DNA of 64,000 nucleotides from Blastobasis lacticolella (GCA_905147135.1 LR990061.1:10144026-10208025); one strand, 5' to 3'. Counted from the first letter of the stretch, positions 22,985-36,600 are shown. Program-made: numbers and translations. Notes: generated by a model not told the origin, from the letters alone.

Positions 22985-23590
22985 TCTACACCTAATGTAG
23001 TTTTCTCTCCTTTTTTTTATTTTTTTTATTTTATACGATAGGCAAACGCAAGCGGGCCACCTGATGGAAAGTGGTCACCACTGCCTATAGACATTAGCAA
23101 CACCGAGACTATCGCCAATGCGTTGCCCACCTCTATAACACGTTACTCTGGCAGCAAAAAGGCAAATATCTCTCCACTGCCAAAGCCACGGTTCCCCAAA
23201 TTCCCACCCCATGGAGCTCTGGAAACCCTACTCACCGGCAGAAACACAATCCTATTTAAAAGAGTATTGTTTAGCTGCGGTATTCTGTAAGGTGGAGGTA
23301 CTTCTTCAGTCGGGCGGCTCCAATTCGAACGGGATACCCCGCTATGCCCTACCTCTCTTCTGAGTTTTATCAGTAAGGTACCTCCAGTACAGATCGAATG
23401 TTTAATGCGCTCCCAGCCACTATGTTTCCTTTGGACTATGACATGGAATCGTTCAAGATCGATATTAGGTCGCTCAGAGGCGGGCAACGCACTGGTAACA
23501 CCCCTGGTGTTGCTGATGTCCATAGGCGGCGGTGACAACTTTTCATCAGGTGTCCGTCCATCATACCCATTTGTCTGCTGTATCATAAAG
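22985..23590. mobile_element. two opposed LINE 3' ends
   Basis: 22,985-23,360 is a minus-strand tail (T run, then CACCTGATGGAAAGTGGTCA on the plus strand). 23,385-23,590 is plus-strand and encodes ..FNALPATMFPLDYDMESFK.. then GVADVHRRR, a non-LTR polymerase C-terminus. The long frames on both strands are shadows of these repeats. Confidence 0.65.
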
Positions 23591-24050
23591 ACATAAATGA
23601 GTCAATTAAGGATAACCTTTGATGGAAACGCTAAAATGTGAGAGGTCCCCATTTAACCCTGATTTTATCAACTATGCAATTTTTGAAGTATACATAAAAA
23701 TATGCTAATTACAGCATTATTTGGCAACTTGTTTAGAATGTCACTTGTAATTTAATTGCAATGCAATAAAATTTGTTGACATTGCACGGGAAGAGATTGC
23801 ATTTGCGCGTACCATTTACATAATTTGTGGTATGTTTGTGTTTCCTAGTTACTACATACAGAGTAAAAGATCAGGAACAAACTACATTTTTGTTTCAATA
23901 AACAAATGTTGGTGGAATTACTTGTTTTAAGTGATGCAGCCAACACGTCCGTTGCATCATAACGTGCACTTTAGTAAACCGCTTAAAATATATGTAGACA
24001 AAAATCTTTTGTTTAATTATACCTACTAGGGTACATGTAAGACGACCTAT

Positions 24051-24553
24051 GATCTGTCCAGACTGACTTGTCTTATTTGGTAAAGGAGAATATGCATTTA
24101 AATGGATAATGTGCAGCAGTATTCGTTGAAATTCACATTCTATGTGTTTCTTGTATAATTCAAGACAATCTATACACAATCTCTTCTATACATATTCTAT
24201 TTTCATCTTCAAGAAACGTGTAAAAGAGCACTACCTTTCTCTATCTGTCTGATATATGTAGGTATGTATGTGTATATGTATTTGTTTTCAATGTAGGTTT
24301 ATAGGTATGTATTTATTTATGTATTGTATGAGTTAAGCATCATTATTTTGTTTTTGCTACTGTGCACGTCTTTACTGCATTTAATTGTCACGATCTCTCT
24401 GCTGTAGGCCTGCTGGAAGAAATTTCTTTATAGAAATAAGTTGGCCTGTTGTGTCTGATATATGATGTAATAAACGTAGCGTGATTGATACGGCAAGTCG
24501 TGATTTTGGGCATTGTTTGTTCACCAAATAAGACAAGTCAGTTTAAACAGATC
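24051..24553. mobile_element. MITE-like element E, copy 1, enlarged by an insertion
   Basis: Left end GATCTGTCCAGACTGACTTG and right end CAGTTTAAACAGATC are inverted repeats (about 35 bases including CTTATTTGGT). The copy at 31,770-31,991 is only about 222 bp. The extra roughly 290 bp here (about 24,180-24,470) contains TGTAGGCCTGCTGGAAGAAA and GGCCTGTTGTGTCT, the 3' tail of a LINE also seen at 42,615-42,745. So a LINE tail landed inside the MITE. Confidence 0.75.
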
Positions 24554-24771
24554 ATAGATGAACCTAAGACCGTGCTAGGTTGTGGGTAGAAAATGTGTTT
24601 TCTTCTGGTCGTTACTGGTGTTTCTGATATATGGAACCATCCGCTGATTTACTAGCTACAAAATGGCCATGATAACTAGATCATCATCATCTCACCTCGT
24701 ATACCTCGTTGGACTACGGAGAGTTTGGAATTGTGATTGAGGAACCATTCGATGAGTTCTTTTCAAAAGAA

Positions 24772-25027
24772 GTAGAGCTCGTCTAATTTAAAATGACGCG
24801 CCCCACTATCGCATTACGCACACAAGCAAGTTTAAAATATGGACGCAATACATATACAAATGCCGTTGTAATTGGTCATTCAGTTGCCGGTAAGATTCAA
24901 ACGTCGGAGCACGCGCCGTTCATTGGCTCCCACCCAGATGAAGTGTCGTTATTAATATTTGCACTCACACATCGAAATCAACTAACTAAGTAGTGGGGCG
25001 CGTCATCTTAGACTAGACGAGCTCTAC
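24772..25027. mobile_element. MITE-like element C, copy 2
   Basis: 256 bp, nearly identical to 10,243-10,499 with only scattered substitutions and one-base indels. Same terminal inverted repeats. Confidence 0.9.
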
Positions 25028-25194
25028 CTACCTGTGTGTTACTAGATAATGAATCACCACCAACAACAACCTATAACAGTCTACTGGAGGACTAGATCCT
25101 TCTCCACATTGATCATCGTGCACATCCTATAACAGTCAAGCACTGGCTTGACTCAATGTGACCAGATTTAAATTGTACATTATACCAGCTATTA

Positions 25195-25290
25195 GATGCC
25201 TTCAAGGCTAGAGTGAATAGGTTGTTCCAAGACGGGCATGCTTCATCATCGGGAGCATCGTCACTTACCAACAGGTGATATGGCGGTCTA
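25195..25290 (+). mobile_element. LINE tail fragment
   Basis: GCCTTCAAGGCTAGAGTGAA and TAGGTTGTTCCAAGACGGGC, then a CATCGTCACTTACCA tail. Same family as 35,400-35,630. Confidence 0.65.
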
Positions 25291-25299
25291 ATGCCTATA

Positions 25300-26750
25300 T
25301 TGTCTAAAAAAATCGCTCAAATTCTGCTAAAGTTTACTAATTTTTTTTCTTTTTTATTTATGTTGGCCCCTAAGATGTCCACTAAATTTACTAAAAGGTT
25401 GAAGATTGTAAAAAGAATTCGTACATTATTTATGAATGGTAGAATTTTTTTAACATTTCTTAGCGCAACTACCCGACACTGCGCGACACAATCAGCTAGC
25501 TAGACTCCAAATTGGAGATCTGATTCTAAGCTGCTAAAATCACAGAATTCTGTAAAATCTGGGCACAGTGACTTGAGCCTCCTTCTAACCAAAACTCCAG
25601 AAATAGGTATAATAACATCATAGTCGCCATCTAGCTGTATCTCTTCGTCATAACCTACAGACACCTTGGAACCGGAACAAAACTTGCAATTACAAACCCG
25701 TCACCTGTGCCGGAACAAAATCTTTTGCAATTACACAGCCACTTCCAGATGCAATCAAATGCCGTCACATTGATGGCTCCTAATGGGAAGACGTATGAGC
25801 GGACGTTTTAAGTGCCCCAATCAGTCCCGGGGTCACTGAATTACGTCTAATTGTGCAGTGATTTGTGCAATTGTTCTATTATTATGTACCCAGGTCGCAG
25901 AATTGATGGCAATGGGGCGGAAAGTTCTCGAGTGGCGTCCATGTCCCGTCAACGGTGTGGGAGGGTCGAGATCGAAGGGAGACCTTGTCAAGGTTGTAGA
26001 GGGCCGAGCGGTGTGGCAGGCGGGGTGGGGGGAAGGGGCTATATGGGGGGGGGGGCTGAAATGATATGATGTTAGAGGTAGTCGCTTTCCCATTGGGTAG
26101 ACCGTTTTTATAGTTAGATTAGCCAGGCATTCGACCAGATTTGAATCTTCGGTGGCAGACCAGCTGAGATCCTCATAGTTGTAAGCCAGAAACTGTAAGA
26201 AGTAATTTTTGTTTTACGTTTTCCTGACAAGTACTTTTTCTTGAGATCTGAATAAATGCCTTTCTATTCTATTCTAGATCTCCTCCACTGAGATTTGAGT
26301 CCCACAAAGTGATTGACCCTATTAACTGTTGACCCCATTGACCTATTATTTCTTACTAAAAAAATTGCCGTGCACATTTCAAAGATTTTCAAACACAGTT
26401 ATATCAGATATAACAAAAAGACATTCCTTCCGTTACCAATCGTAGCAAAGGTACCTATAGAGTTTTTCGAAACCTATTACAATGCACCGATTTATATTTG
26501 ACCCAAACACAAAAAGTTTTAGTTGTAAACAAATCGTACTACCTAGTACGCACTATACTGTCTACATACAAACACCTTCTATTGCGCATGTGAACAAACT
26601 ACGTCCAAGCTTTGCTACGGTGCCACCAACATATCTCTTCAGTAGACAAAATCAGAACTCAGACACTATTGTACTAAAACGACCGTATGAAACGCCCACT
26701 CCTTCACCACTGGCGCCGCCGTGAACTGAACAGATCACCTTGTCGCATGG
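25300..26750. other. upstream of ebony: no gene assigned
   Basis: Contains a G-rich run near 26,045-26,060 and two short open stretches (26,313-26,501; 26,482-26,724) that match nothing recognised. It lies immediately 5' of the candidate ebony promoter region, so conserved non-coding elements could be here, but none can be seen by eye. Confidence 0.4.
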
Positions 26751-26763
26751 TACCTCAACAGCA

Positions 26764-26769
26764 TATAAA
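26764..26769 (+). promoter_or_regulatory. candidate TATA box upstream of ebony
   Basis: TATAAA in the context GCATATAAAGCTAC, about 790 bases before the ebony start codon. An initiator-like CCAGTATAAG follows about 25 bases on. The reading is weak: the following 85 bases form an inverted repeat (about 26,776-26,852: TTAATCCAGTATAA with TTATACTGGAATTAA), so it may instead be the end of a small repeat. No donor site joining a 5' UTR exon to the acceptor at 27,546 was identified. Confidence 0.25.
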
Positions 26770-27244
26770 GCTACATTAATCCAGTATAAGATGAGCTCGC
26801 GTCTCTATAGACGCTAATAGCAACGTTAGCTTTTTTTATACTGGAATTAAGGTCGATTTGTTATTTTCTGTACCCAGGATTACGTGACCGAGTTCACAGA
26901 TTAAATAATGACCGTCGTGTCGTAGAACCACGATGTGATGGACGTTTAAATTAACTGAGGACCCTTAGAGTGTACCTAGGGCGTTCGCTGCGTAGAGCGA
27001 CGGTCCGGAGCGATAATAATCCATTGCGTGTTCAGTACGCGGCGCGCGCGACATAATGCTTGAAAGGCCAGCAATAACGGCACATGGACTGGATACCCGC
27101 GCCAAGTAGCGCCCTAAAAGCCGAGATTCAGTTAGGTACAGTCGCACAAATAGAAATCGCGGACGAACAAAGGAAAATTACGTGTTGTTGTATACCTGTG
27201 TATTTAACGAAATTTCCATAAAACTCTAGACTTCGTACATTTGA

Positions 27245-27318
27245 CGGAGGTAGCGGACCCTGAGCCCTCGCGTACCGCGCGGGAACGCAACCGGGATATA
27301 ACGCCAAGATGATGAATG
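27245..27318 (+). mobile_element. SINE family 1 tail fragment
   Basis: ACGGAGGTAGCGGACCCTGA followed by GCAACCGGGA..AACGCCAAGATGATGA, the 3' end only. Confidence 0.65.
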
Positions 27319-27509
27319 ATGATGGAGTTTGAGTCAGGAGTTACTTAAACTAAATACGATTTAAACTCTACCTAGAGCTTTATATTATTAGCTTAAACTC
27401 AACTTTCAAATCTAATTTTACAATCCCTTGGGTACTGTCCTAATTGGCAACGATTGTGCGACCCAATCGACCTAGAACAAAATCCCAAAGCCGCAACCTT
27501 AAACTAACC

Positions 27510-27546
27510 CTACCTTCTAAATAATAAACCCTACAATCTATTACAG
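27510..27546 (+). promoter_or_regulatory. probable splice acceptor before the ebony start codon
   Basis: CTACAATCTATTACAG ends at 27,546, ten bases before the ATG at 27,556. A start codon this close to a good acceptor implies an upstream non-coding first exon, so the transcription start is further 5' and was not located. Confidence 0.55.
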
Positions 27547-27555
27547 AGAGGAGCC

Positions 27556-27673
27556 ATGGGATCCCTGCCCAGAACCTCGGTGTTGATGGGAGAGCGGGTG
27601 CACGTCCCCACTGCACCTCTGCCGCGACATCTCACACACTCGTCTGATGACGTCACTGCGCTGGTGTACTGCG
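27556..27673 (+). CDS. ebony: ebony coding exon 1 (residues 1-39)
   Basis: Start codon in a good context (GAGCCATGG). Donor GTAAGT at 27,674. An in-frame Met11 exists, but the MGSLP start is shared with fly Ebony. Ends phase 1. Confidence 0.93.
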
Positions 27674-30600
27674 GTAAGTAAATAAATAAATAATAAAATA
27701 AATATGCTTAGACAAATCCACACAGCGCCATCTAGCCACAGAGTAAGCAAAGGTTGTGTTGTGAGTGTTAGATAATTGATAAACTACTTATATACTATTT
27801 TTAATATATAGTTACTTACGATACATACTACTCTCCGACCCGTAACAGAAGTAAAATTCATTTCAATTTCTGCTCGGTCGGGAATCGTATCGGGACCTCT
27901 GCGTGGCAGACTAATGTTAATCAACTGAATCACTCAGGTCGTCAAACAGTCTTTTGAATATGTTTTTTTTACAACTTTCGATGGATGCCACGATGTTACA
28001 AACAGACAAACAAGTAAACAAGTCGAACACACCCCTTACACGAGCTTGACTTTTGCCTTTGAAACTTTTAAGTCAGGTATCCAGGTAATGGTCTCCCTTT
28101 ACCGCACTTTTACTCTTAAGAGCAACTTAAGTTGTTCCTTTGTACGTAAGTATTCAAATGACGTCAAAATTTAGCTAGCCCAGTTTCCACTATTTAGATG
28201 TTTGCAGGCTTCTCAACGTAACTTTATTCCCAGTGAGGCCTTATGCGCTTATTACACATTCCTAAATTCAGTGACTGAATTCAGAAACAAAAAGCGTGAG
28301 AGCAAATAAAAGTGGAATGTATTGCTCATTGAATAAGGTCCATTTTTGTATCTCGGATTTTTGAAAAGTGGAGCGACGCGTGACTTAATATAAGTGATAC
28401 AAAAATGGACCTTATTCTATGAGCAATCTGAATTCAGTCACTGAATTTAGGAATGTGTAATAAGCACATAGTTCTAGCGCTCGACGAGCGCGTTTGACGT
28501 TAGCGCTCGGCCAGCGAGCCTAGGCCCTATTTTTGGACCGCATCGTTGAAATCGTCTCGCGGCAAATAATTTGCAATTTTGATTTCCGGCATCAAATATA
28601 CAATATTTCCACATCATGTGAAGCGACCGGTTCAAAAATCGGGCCCCTCGCGTGAGTACCTTTTCGGCGATGTCGCCTACGAGTGATCGGACAACAATGC
28701 TCGGACGTGAACTTGCAAACAACAAAACGCTTAATAATTAAATTATCTAATACCTTGTCATTGCCGTCACGAAATCACTTATCTAACAAAGCCCACACTG
28801 TTCATTGTACTGTCAGCATTAAAAGTAGCGGAACAGACTCTTTAGAATGACCATAACAAACGGATAAAAAAGAACTTTAAGTGATAGAGTCCTTGTCAGT
28901 TATCGTACCACAAAAGGAAGAAAAAGTTCTCAAATAAAAATAATGTAAAAATGGCAATTTAGTTACAAGCTTTTGATTCCACTTCACATGTAGGTATGTC
29001 CTGGAATTCTAAATTCGGTTAGGTTAGGTTTGTGTAGTGACAACTAGATGAAGCCTCAACCCAGACCAGTGCTGAATTGCCTTTTTTTTTATTTTTTTTT
29101 ATTTATTATTTCTCAATGCATAATGACAATTTTAATACCTCGAGTCCAAGCATGTGCCCAAAAACCGTATAAGCCAAATGGTATTTGAACATAGCAGCCC
29201 AAATAGGCCAGGGCCTGTGCTAGGGCTAACTATTCCATTAAGACGTAATTAGATGTCAGTTGGTCTGACAGTTGCCTTAGAATGTAACAGTTCACTATTT
29301 TTCCACAGTTCGTAATCTAACGTACTCTGTATAAGCTTTAGATTATAAACGAACTGTTTTTCCAATCTCGGTGACAAATACCTGTATTAAATACCGACGA
29401 GGCCAGATATTTTGGTGCATGTTGCTGATTTTCCTTATTATCGTACTCTTTCGGTGTTGCCAAAGTGATTTCAACCTACTGAATTTTTAATGCCAAAAAT
29501 CGAAATTGAAAACCGTTCGAATCGAGGCGAGCTATTAATAAATAGAGTCCCTGTACAGTTTATCTACCTCTGAAGCTCACTGTACAACACTCGAGGTTGA
29601 AGTCTGACTTTGGCAGTGACACGCCGAAAACGAGTCGTACCAAGGTCGCTCGAGCCTCCACCAGTCTTGTTAGCGTAGTATTGTTGAAATTAACCAGGTC
29701 AAATCAAGTGTAACGACCTTTATTATTATATGCACTAGGTCGCTAATTAGTTACCGTTAGTTAGTTTAGTTTTTTTTTTCTTTTTCATTGGAATATCCAG
29801 TTTGACCGCCACCTCACCTGGTGGTAAGTGACGATGCGGCTGTTGATCGACCATGCCTGTCTAGGAACAGTCTATTAACTATTAGTTTTGTAGACCTGAG
29901 TAGTTGAGTTGGTTGACATGCTGGTTTGCATGCAGAGGTTCGATTCCCGACCGAGCAGATATTGGACTGATGAATTTTAATTTTTTACGTCTGGGTGTTA
30001 TATGTATAATAACTATGTATTTAAAAAGTATCTGAGTAGTTTACCTATCAGTTATCCAGTACCCATAACACAAGCTTTGCTTACTTCGCTTGTGCTTGGA
30101 TAATTCACACAGCGCCATCTAACCTCAAAGTAAGAAAGAGGTGCTAGATAACTGATAAACTACATACTTTTAAATACCTACATACTTATTATACATACGA
30201 GTATAACACCTAGACCCGTAACAGAAATTAAAATTCATCATTTAGATTTCTGCTCGGGCGGGAATCGAACCTTTGCGTGTACCTATATTAACCATGAGAT
30301 ATTAACCAACTGAACCACTCAGGGCGTAAGTCAGGAGCTACAACTCTGGTGTCTCCAATGTGAAAAACCTAACCCCAATTAGTTAGAAATAGACGTAGCA
30401 ATAATTAGAAATTTCAAAGTTACATTTATTTGCTTCTGTTTTTGATCCTGATTGTACTCCAGCTTTCTCTACAAGCTACAAGACCGATAAATCCATAACC
30501 ATATATACTTTCAACCAATTGAAGATCAAAACGAGGGTATTAATATTCTGTGACGAAGGTCCACCGTCTGCCGATGACGGCTCCTTGCATATTTCGGTCA

Positions 30601-33600
30601 TTGAAAAAGTCGGAGTAATGACCCTCTGGAAAAACTTGTCTGATTTAAAAATAAACATAAACGCAACGCATTGGCGATACTCTTGGCGTTGCTAATGTCT
30701 ATAGGCAGTGGTGACCACTTTCCATCAGGTGGCCCGCTTGCCTGCTTGCCTACCGTATGACATAAAATAATAAATAAATAAATAAACAAGTACTTAAATG
30801 GCAAGAGATCGAGAGGACGGTCACAGACTAGATTGGTCGATCAGTTGATGCTTACGCATTGGATTCGATCCGAATCTGAGAAAATACTGTACGAGGTAGC
30901 CATAGATTGACATTCGTAAGTGTTGTAGATTAAACTGAATAAAAAACTGATTTGCTTCTCAAATTTGATTGATTTGTTTGTCAAATCTGATGGTGCGTCC
31001 AGACGCTTGCGTTCAAAGCGACACTTAACGAGCACAAGCATGTTAACAGGCTCTTTGCGCATGCGCTCGTGCCCCTGCTCGCGCTTTCCGACGATCGAAT
31101 TGGCCCGCGTAGTGCACGGGCTGCGTGCCGGGCAGCACGACGTGCGTCTGAACGCACCATTAGAAGAACGCATAGCGCATGTCTGACAGACGCTGGTGGG
31201 ATCAGGGATCGGGACATAGATTTATGAGAGACAAGTTAAAACTATGTTTTCCGTGAGGACATCCCGCAGAATCCCTAATCCAGAATATCCCTAGTGAATT
31301 TTAATTTCCACTTTGTCATCTGTGAATAGTTGTTACTTCATCATCATATTATCTCTATGGCCACTGGCCATAGAACTACACCCGCGACGAAGCAAATTGA
31401 TTCACCCAATATTTTTATGTAAACGCTAATACATTTATGGATTTATAAATCAGTCTTTAACGTCATAAATACCTAATCTACGTAATACCTATTAGGTACC
31501 TCTATATTTAATTAATTTCATAAACACGATCGCTTTAAACCGGACAATATCTTTTCAAAACAGCTGCCAAAGAAAAAATATTGTTTACGTTAATTTATCG
31601 CAATTAATGCAACTATTATCGTAATCGGTTATGGCTAGACTAGTTAATTGTAAACTTTAACAAAAAAGAATCCTTGACATTCTTGTTATTAGAAAAACAT
31701 AATAGATAGCGACTGAGAGTTATACATCCGTATACGACATAAAACTTTGTGATTTGAAATTGGCTAAAATCTGTCCAGTCTGACTTGTCTTATTTGGTTA
31801 TGAAAATAATGTATTTAAATGGATAATTTTTAACAGTATTACTTGCACTTGACATTCTATGTGTTCACATTCACAATCTAAAAAATCGAATAAAAATGTA
31901 ATACACAATGTACGTAGCGTGATTGATACGACAAATTGTGATTTTGGACATTGTTTGTTCACCAAAAAAGACAGGTCAGTCTGGACAGATCATACGTAGG
32001 CTACGACAGGCAACGTAGCTCACCGAACAATGGTTCATAGGGACGAAAAGTTTCTTGAGCTTGAGTGGCGACCACGTACCGGCAAGCGGTCCTCAGCAGG
32101 GTGGACGGATCACCTTGTGAGGGCCGTAGTGAGTCGTAGGTGGCATTCAGTCGGTCAGTATCGAGGCCTTGGACTTCTTGCAACGGAATAGAGATGTTGT
32201 TATTTTTTTTATTGCTTAGGAAGTCACTATGAGGCACACGATCAGACACTCCACCTGATGGAAAGTAATCACCGTTCAAGACATCTGCCTCTGCAACCTA
32301 GGAGAGCGGTTGCTGCGTCAGCCTTTAAGATATTGACATGATTTTTTAAGAATCTCGAATTGTAGTGTAAAGAAAATACTTCGGTAAGGAGATCATTCAG
32401 AAAAAAGTTAGATTTCATGCATCCAGATGATGCGTAATGGAGCATCGGTGGCCGTGTGGTTAAAGTTACCTTAACCACTGGTTTATCTAATCTGCTCAAA
32501 CCTGGAACATGGTCAAGGCGGAGCCCGGGCCCTCGTGCACGAGAACACAACCGGGACATTAACGCCAAGATGATGATGATGATTGAGATTATGTGGATAA
32601 AAATAATAATAACGAAATCTTTTCAATCCCACAGATGAGAATCAAACAAACAGAGTGAGCTACGGCGAGCTCCAGGCGCGCTCCAATGCCCTCAGCAAGG
32701 TTATCGCGGAGAGGGCGCGCGTGCGCGGCGCAAACCGTGATGGCGACTTCGTGGTAGCCATCTGCATGCAGCCTACACACAAGTAAGTAATATCGTTACA
32801 GCTATCATCATCATCATCACCTGTGCATTGGCCGTGTGGTATCCGGTTGGCCGTGTGTGGAAAAAAGGTGCCGATATCAGAACATACTTCCCGAAGTCAA
32901 GTCAACTTTGCCTGGGGCAAAGTGGAGAAGAAGGAGCATGGAAACGGGGCTGGTACCGGGATTGACCGCGCGGATGATGATAACCCGCAGCCCACTGTAG
33001 TACTTAAGGCCTCCCCCGCGAAAGGGGAGGTTATTGCCATAATCTCCACTCTTGGCAGGCGGGCTGGAGATCGCAGTGTTGTAAATATAGAAATGGAAAC
33101 GCTGCGGCCCATTTTCCAGCCTACGGAGACTCTAGATCTTTTGCCTCGAAAACATTAGCCTTGTACGACACCTACGAGTGTAAAAGGTTATGATGTGATG
33201 ACTAAAACATAGAGAAATATCTAAGAGAACCAATTTCTTTTCCAGAACGATAGTCACCCTGCTAGCCACATGGAAGGCCGGGGCGGCATACGTGCCGATG
33301 GACCCCACATTCCCTCAAGCGAGGATCACACACATCTTGAAGGACGCTGAGCCAGCCCTCATACTTTATGATGAGACAGGTAAGTGCAGGGTCCAAAACC
33401 TAGGGCTTAGTGCGACGACGTGATTGTGTAATTAAATGCATAGTAGATGTTGTGATCAATCGTTACCATTTAAAAAGGGGTAGGCTGTTGGCCATAAATT
33501 TATCAAAAATATTAATCGACAATTATAATTTTAGTTATCAGTGTTTAATAATGAATATTTTCATTTTTAATTAATTATTTGACATGGATTTATTATTAAT

Positions 33601-36600
33601 TTGACATTGTTTGACATATAATATATGATTCTTTACGTATTTTATATAATTAAATATTGATATATAATTTATATTACCAAATCAATGTGGTGATCCGACA
33701 TACGCTTGACCACAAGAATGTCTCCTAATTTTTTCCATCACGTAGCTGATTATGGAATACGGGATACGTGGGAATATAGATAAAAAAAATACACATATGC
33801 TACCGTCTATTTTGGATTTGTGAGGATACAGTTTATATTAACCGAATTACTCAGTTTTTTTATATCTTTGCTTACGATATAAATTCCGAACATTTCCAGC
33901 ATTGTTCCCGATGAAATTGTGTCCTTCTTTCAAGAAAAAATATTTAGGAACTAATAATAATAGTTCTTGCAAATAGAGGAAAACACCATCACCTCACCAG
34001 GCGTCGACCTTACCTAGAGTAGCACATACTTGGCTTTGGCCCGTAGGTGCTACTTAAATACCAGCTTAGGCTGAGAAAGTTTAAAACTAAACTTACGTAA
34101 ATAATAATAATAATATCTTTATTTCAGACTAACAAATCCATAGAGTTTTAGTAATAATAAACGACTAAAAATAGTAACGACGATATAGTATAGTGTCGTA
34201 TCGATACCCGTGCCATGAGAAGTCGTGCAACGGGGGTCACCTTAGCACAAGCTATGGCTGTTGCCATTTCGCTGGTTTTCAGTATTATAAGTTAATATTA
34301 AATAGTATTATCATTACCACATCTAACGTCTGCAATCTCTTACAGCCAAACCCTCGATGTTCGACGGCAGCGGAGTACCAGCTCTGTCTTTCGAGAAGCT
34401 GGCTCACGAAGCCCGTACAGTTTCTCCCAAAGAGCCTACTGACACTGAACGCTTGGCCCCGCTCACATCTGAGACGGTAGCCATCGTGTTGTACACCAGC
34501 GGTAGCACTGGAGTGCCTAAAGGTAAGTTTAAAATACTATAGTGGCTTCTTACTTCTTTTCATACACACATACATACATAAAGCTCACGCCTGTGTCCTA
34601 CAGGTGGGCAGAGACTACGGACCGCCACTTTGCTCTGTCCTGACACAACTTCCTAGCCTCGCAAATATCTACAACTCCTTTCATACATCTCCTTTTATTC
34701 TTGCCACTTCGGATCCCAACTTCTTTTCCCCATCATCATAATCCTAGCGTTTATCCCAGCTCATAGCGGGTCTGCTTTCCAACTTTTCTTTTTCCACTTC
34801 GACCGGTCTTCAGCATTCTCCCGTCGTAAGCCATTGGCTCTCATCTTGTATCAGACTCGGCGATAGCAATAGATCGAATCGATGTATCTCTTTCCTGATA
34901 CCAGCAGGTTTAGACACCTGTTTCCCACGTATTTCTGGGGCTTACGCAGCACGTAACCAAACCAGCGCTAGAGAGCCTCCTCAGTCTTGTCCGCGATTTC
35001 TCTCACGCCAAGGCAGCCACGGATGTACTCGTTCCGTACTCGATCGAGTCGTTGTTATGCTACATCTCCAATATTGCTTCTTATATCTTTTATGAGTTCA
35101 TAATTTGTTGTGAGTTCTACGACGTAAAAGATGCTTCTGATGACACAACTGCCGGAAATTATACAATAAGTTTATTTATTTACCAATGCACCAATTAGAA
35201 CCAGAATATAACCTTGTGGGAATACCACAAACAGAAAAACACGATATTGTTTACTTTTATGAGTCAAAACAAATATTCTGGCAGGAAATACCGAAGATTT
35301 AAGAATTGTTAAAGTAATAAGTACCTACTTATATTTATTAGGAATTCATAGTCTCTGTGATAATGTGTTAGAAGTTACCGGAGGGTATTCACGTCTTTCG
35401 GCGCTTCTTGACACCGCTCTCTAGAAAACCGATCCGGGCGAACGCTTCGTCTGAATGGAACGCGTTGCCTGTGACTGTGTTCCCTGATAATTATAATCTG
35501 GCCTTCAAGGCTAGAGTGAATAGGCTGTTCCCAGACAGGCATGCTCTTCTTTGGCCGCATCGTAACTTACCATCAGGTGACATGGCGGTCAGTTTCCAGA
35601 CAGCGGTTAGAGATTGGTTTCTATAAAAAGATCCGAAAATGCAATAGAAAAATAGTATATAACTTCAGGGACCACTAGACGTCCAAGTTCCGGCCGGTCA
35701 ATTTTAGGTTGTTGCGTTGTCATGAAAGTGGAAAGATTCATATTATTGTTAATATTGTAGACGAATTAACTAGAACCACCGGCGACGGGTGCTGCCGCAG
35801 CTGAGAACGCCAAGCGGCGCAAATATGCTAGTCTCAGTGGCGATTACATATTTGCGCCATTTGGCGTTGAAACACTTGGGCCGTGGGGACCAGGCGCACA
35901 TTCCTTATTTCGGGAGTTGTCTAAGCGCCTGGTCCAAATTACAAATCACCAGAAGGCTGGCCTCTTTTTGGGTCAGCGTTTAAGCCTCGCTATTCAGCGG
36001 GGCAACGCGGCCAGTCTTCTGGGGACTTTTCCAAATTCGGGGGACCTGGGTCATGTTTTTTATCTTTAGTTTAGTTAGAATTAAGGTTGGTGTTAGAGTA
36101 AGATTTTTTTTTTAATAATAATTGTAAATTGTAATTTGAACTGTAAATATATTAACTAGAAGTATTTCATATATAAGTATTGTTTTTTATTATTTGGAAA
36201 GCGACGATGAGGTCGAAGATGTAGCATGCGTGCCTAGAAGATACCTATTCGCTCTTGATTTAAAGACACCAATGTTATACTTATCGTTTGTAGGAAAGCT
36301 GAGGTCCGAAGTGGCAAGAATAAAAGGAGATGTATTATTACGCAATTATTTTCATACATCTCTGAGCAAAGTGGCGGTCTATAGTCTCGGTCTACCCCAC
36401 CTGTGGGACAAAGCCGTGAGCTTTATGTGTGTATGTACGATGTGCATTATTTATCGGCTCGTACTAGATACACCTAGATAACCCATCTAAAACTTTAAAA
36501 TCCCATTTCAGGCGTCCGACTCGACTACTCCGCCATCTGCAACCGCCTCTGGTGGCAATTCAAGACCTTCCCATTCGCCGATTCAGAGACCCACTGCGTC

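Noticed and set aside
23143..23586. 147-codon minus-strand frame
   Set aside because: It crosses two opposed LINE tails and the peptide is the antisense reading of those repeats.
26313..26724. Two short plus-strand frames upstream of ebony as a small gene or ebony 5' exon
   Set aside because: No splice donor, no resemblance to Ebony or other proteins, and the ebony start already agrees with the family N-terminus.
35408..36481. Open frames in ebony intron 4 as alternative exons
   Set aside because: 35,408-35,630 is a LINE polymerase terminus. The 36,194-36,481 frame has no family match and inserting it would disrupt the conserved adenylation domain.
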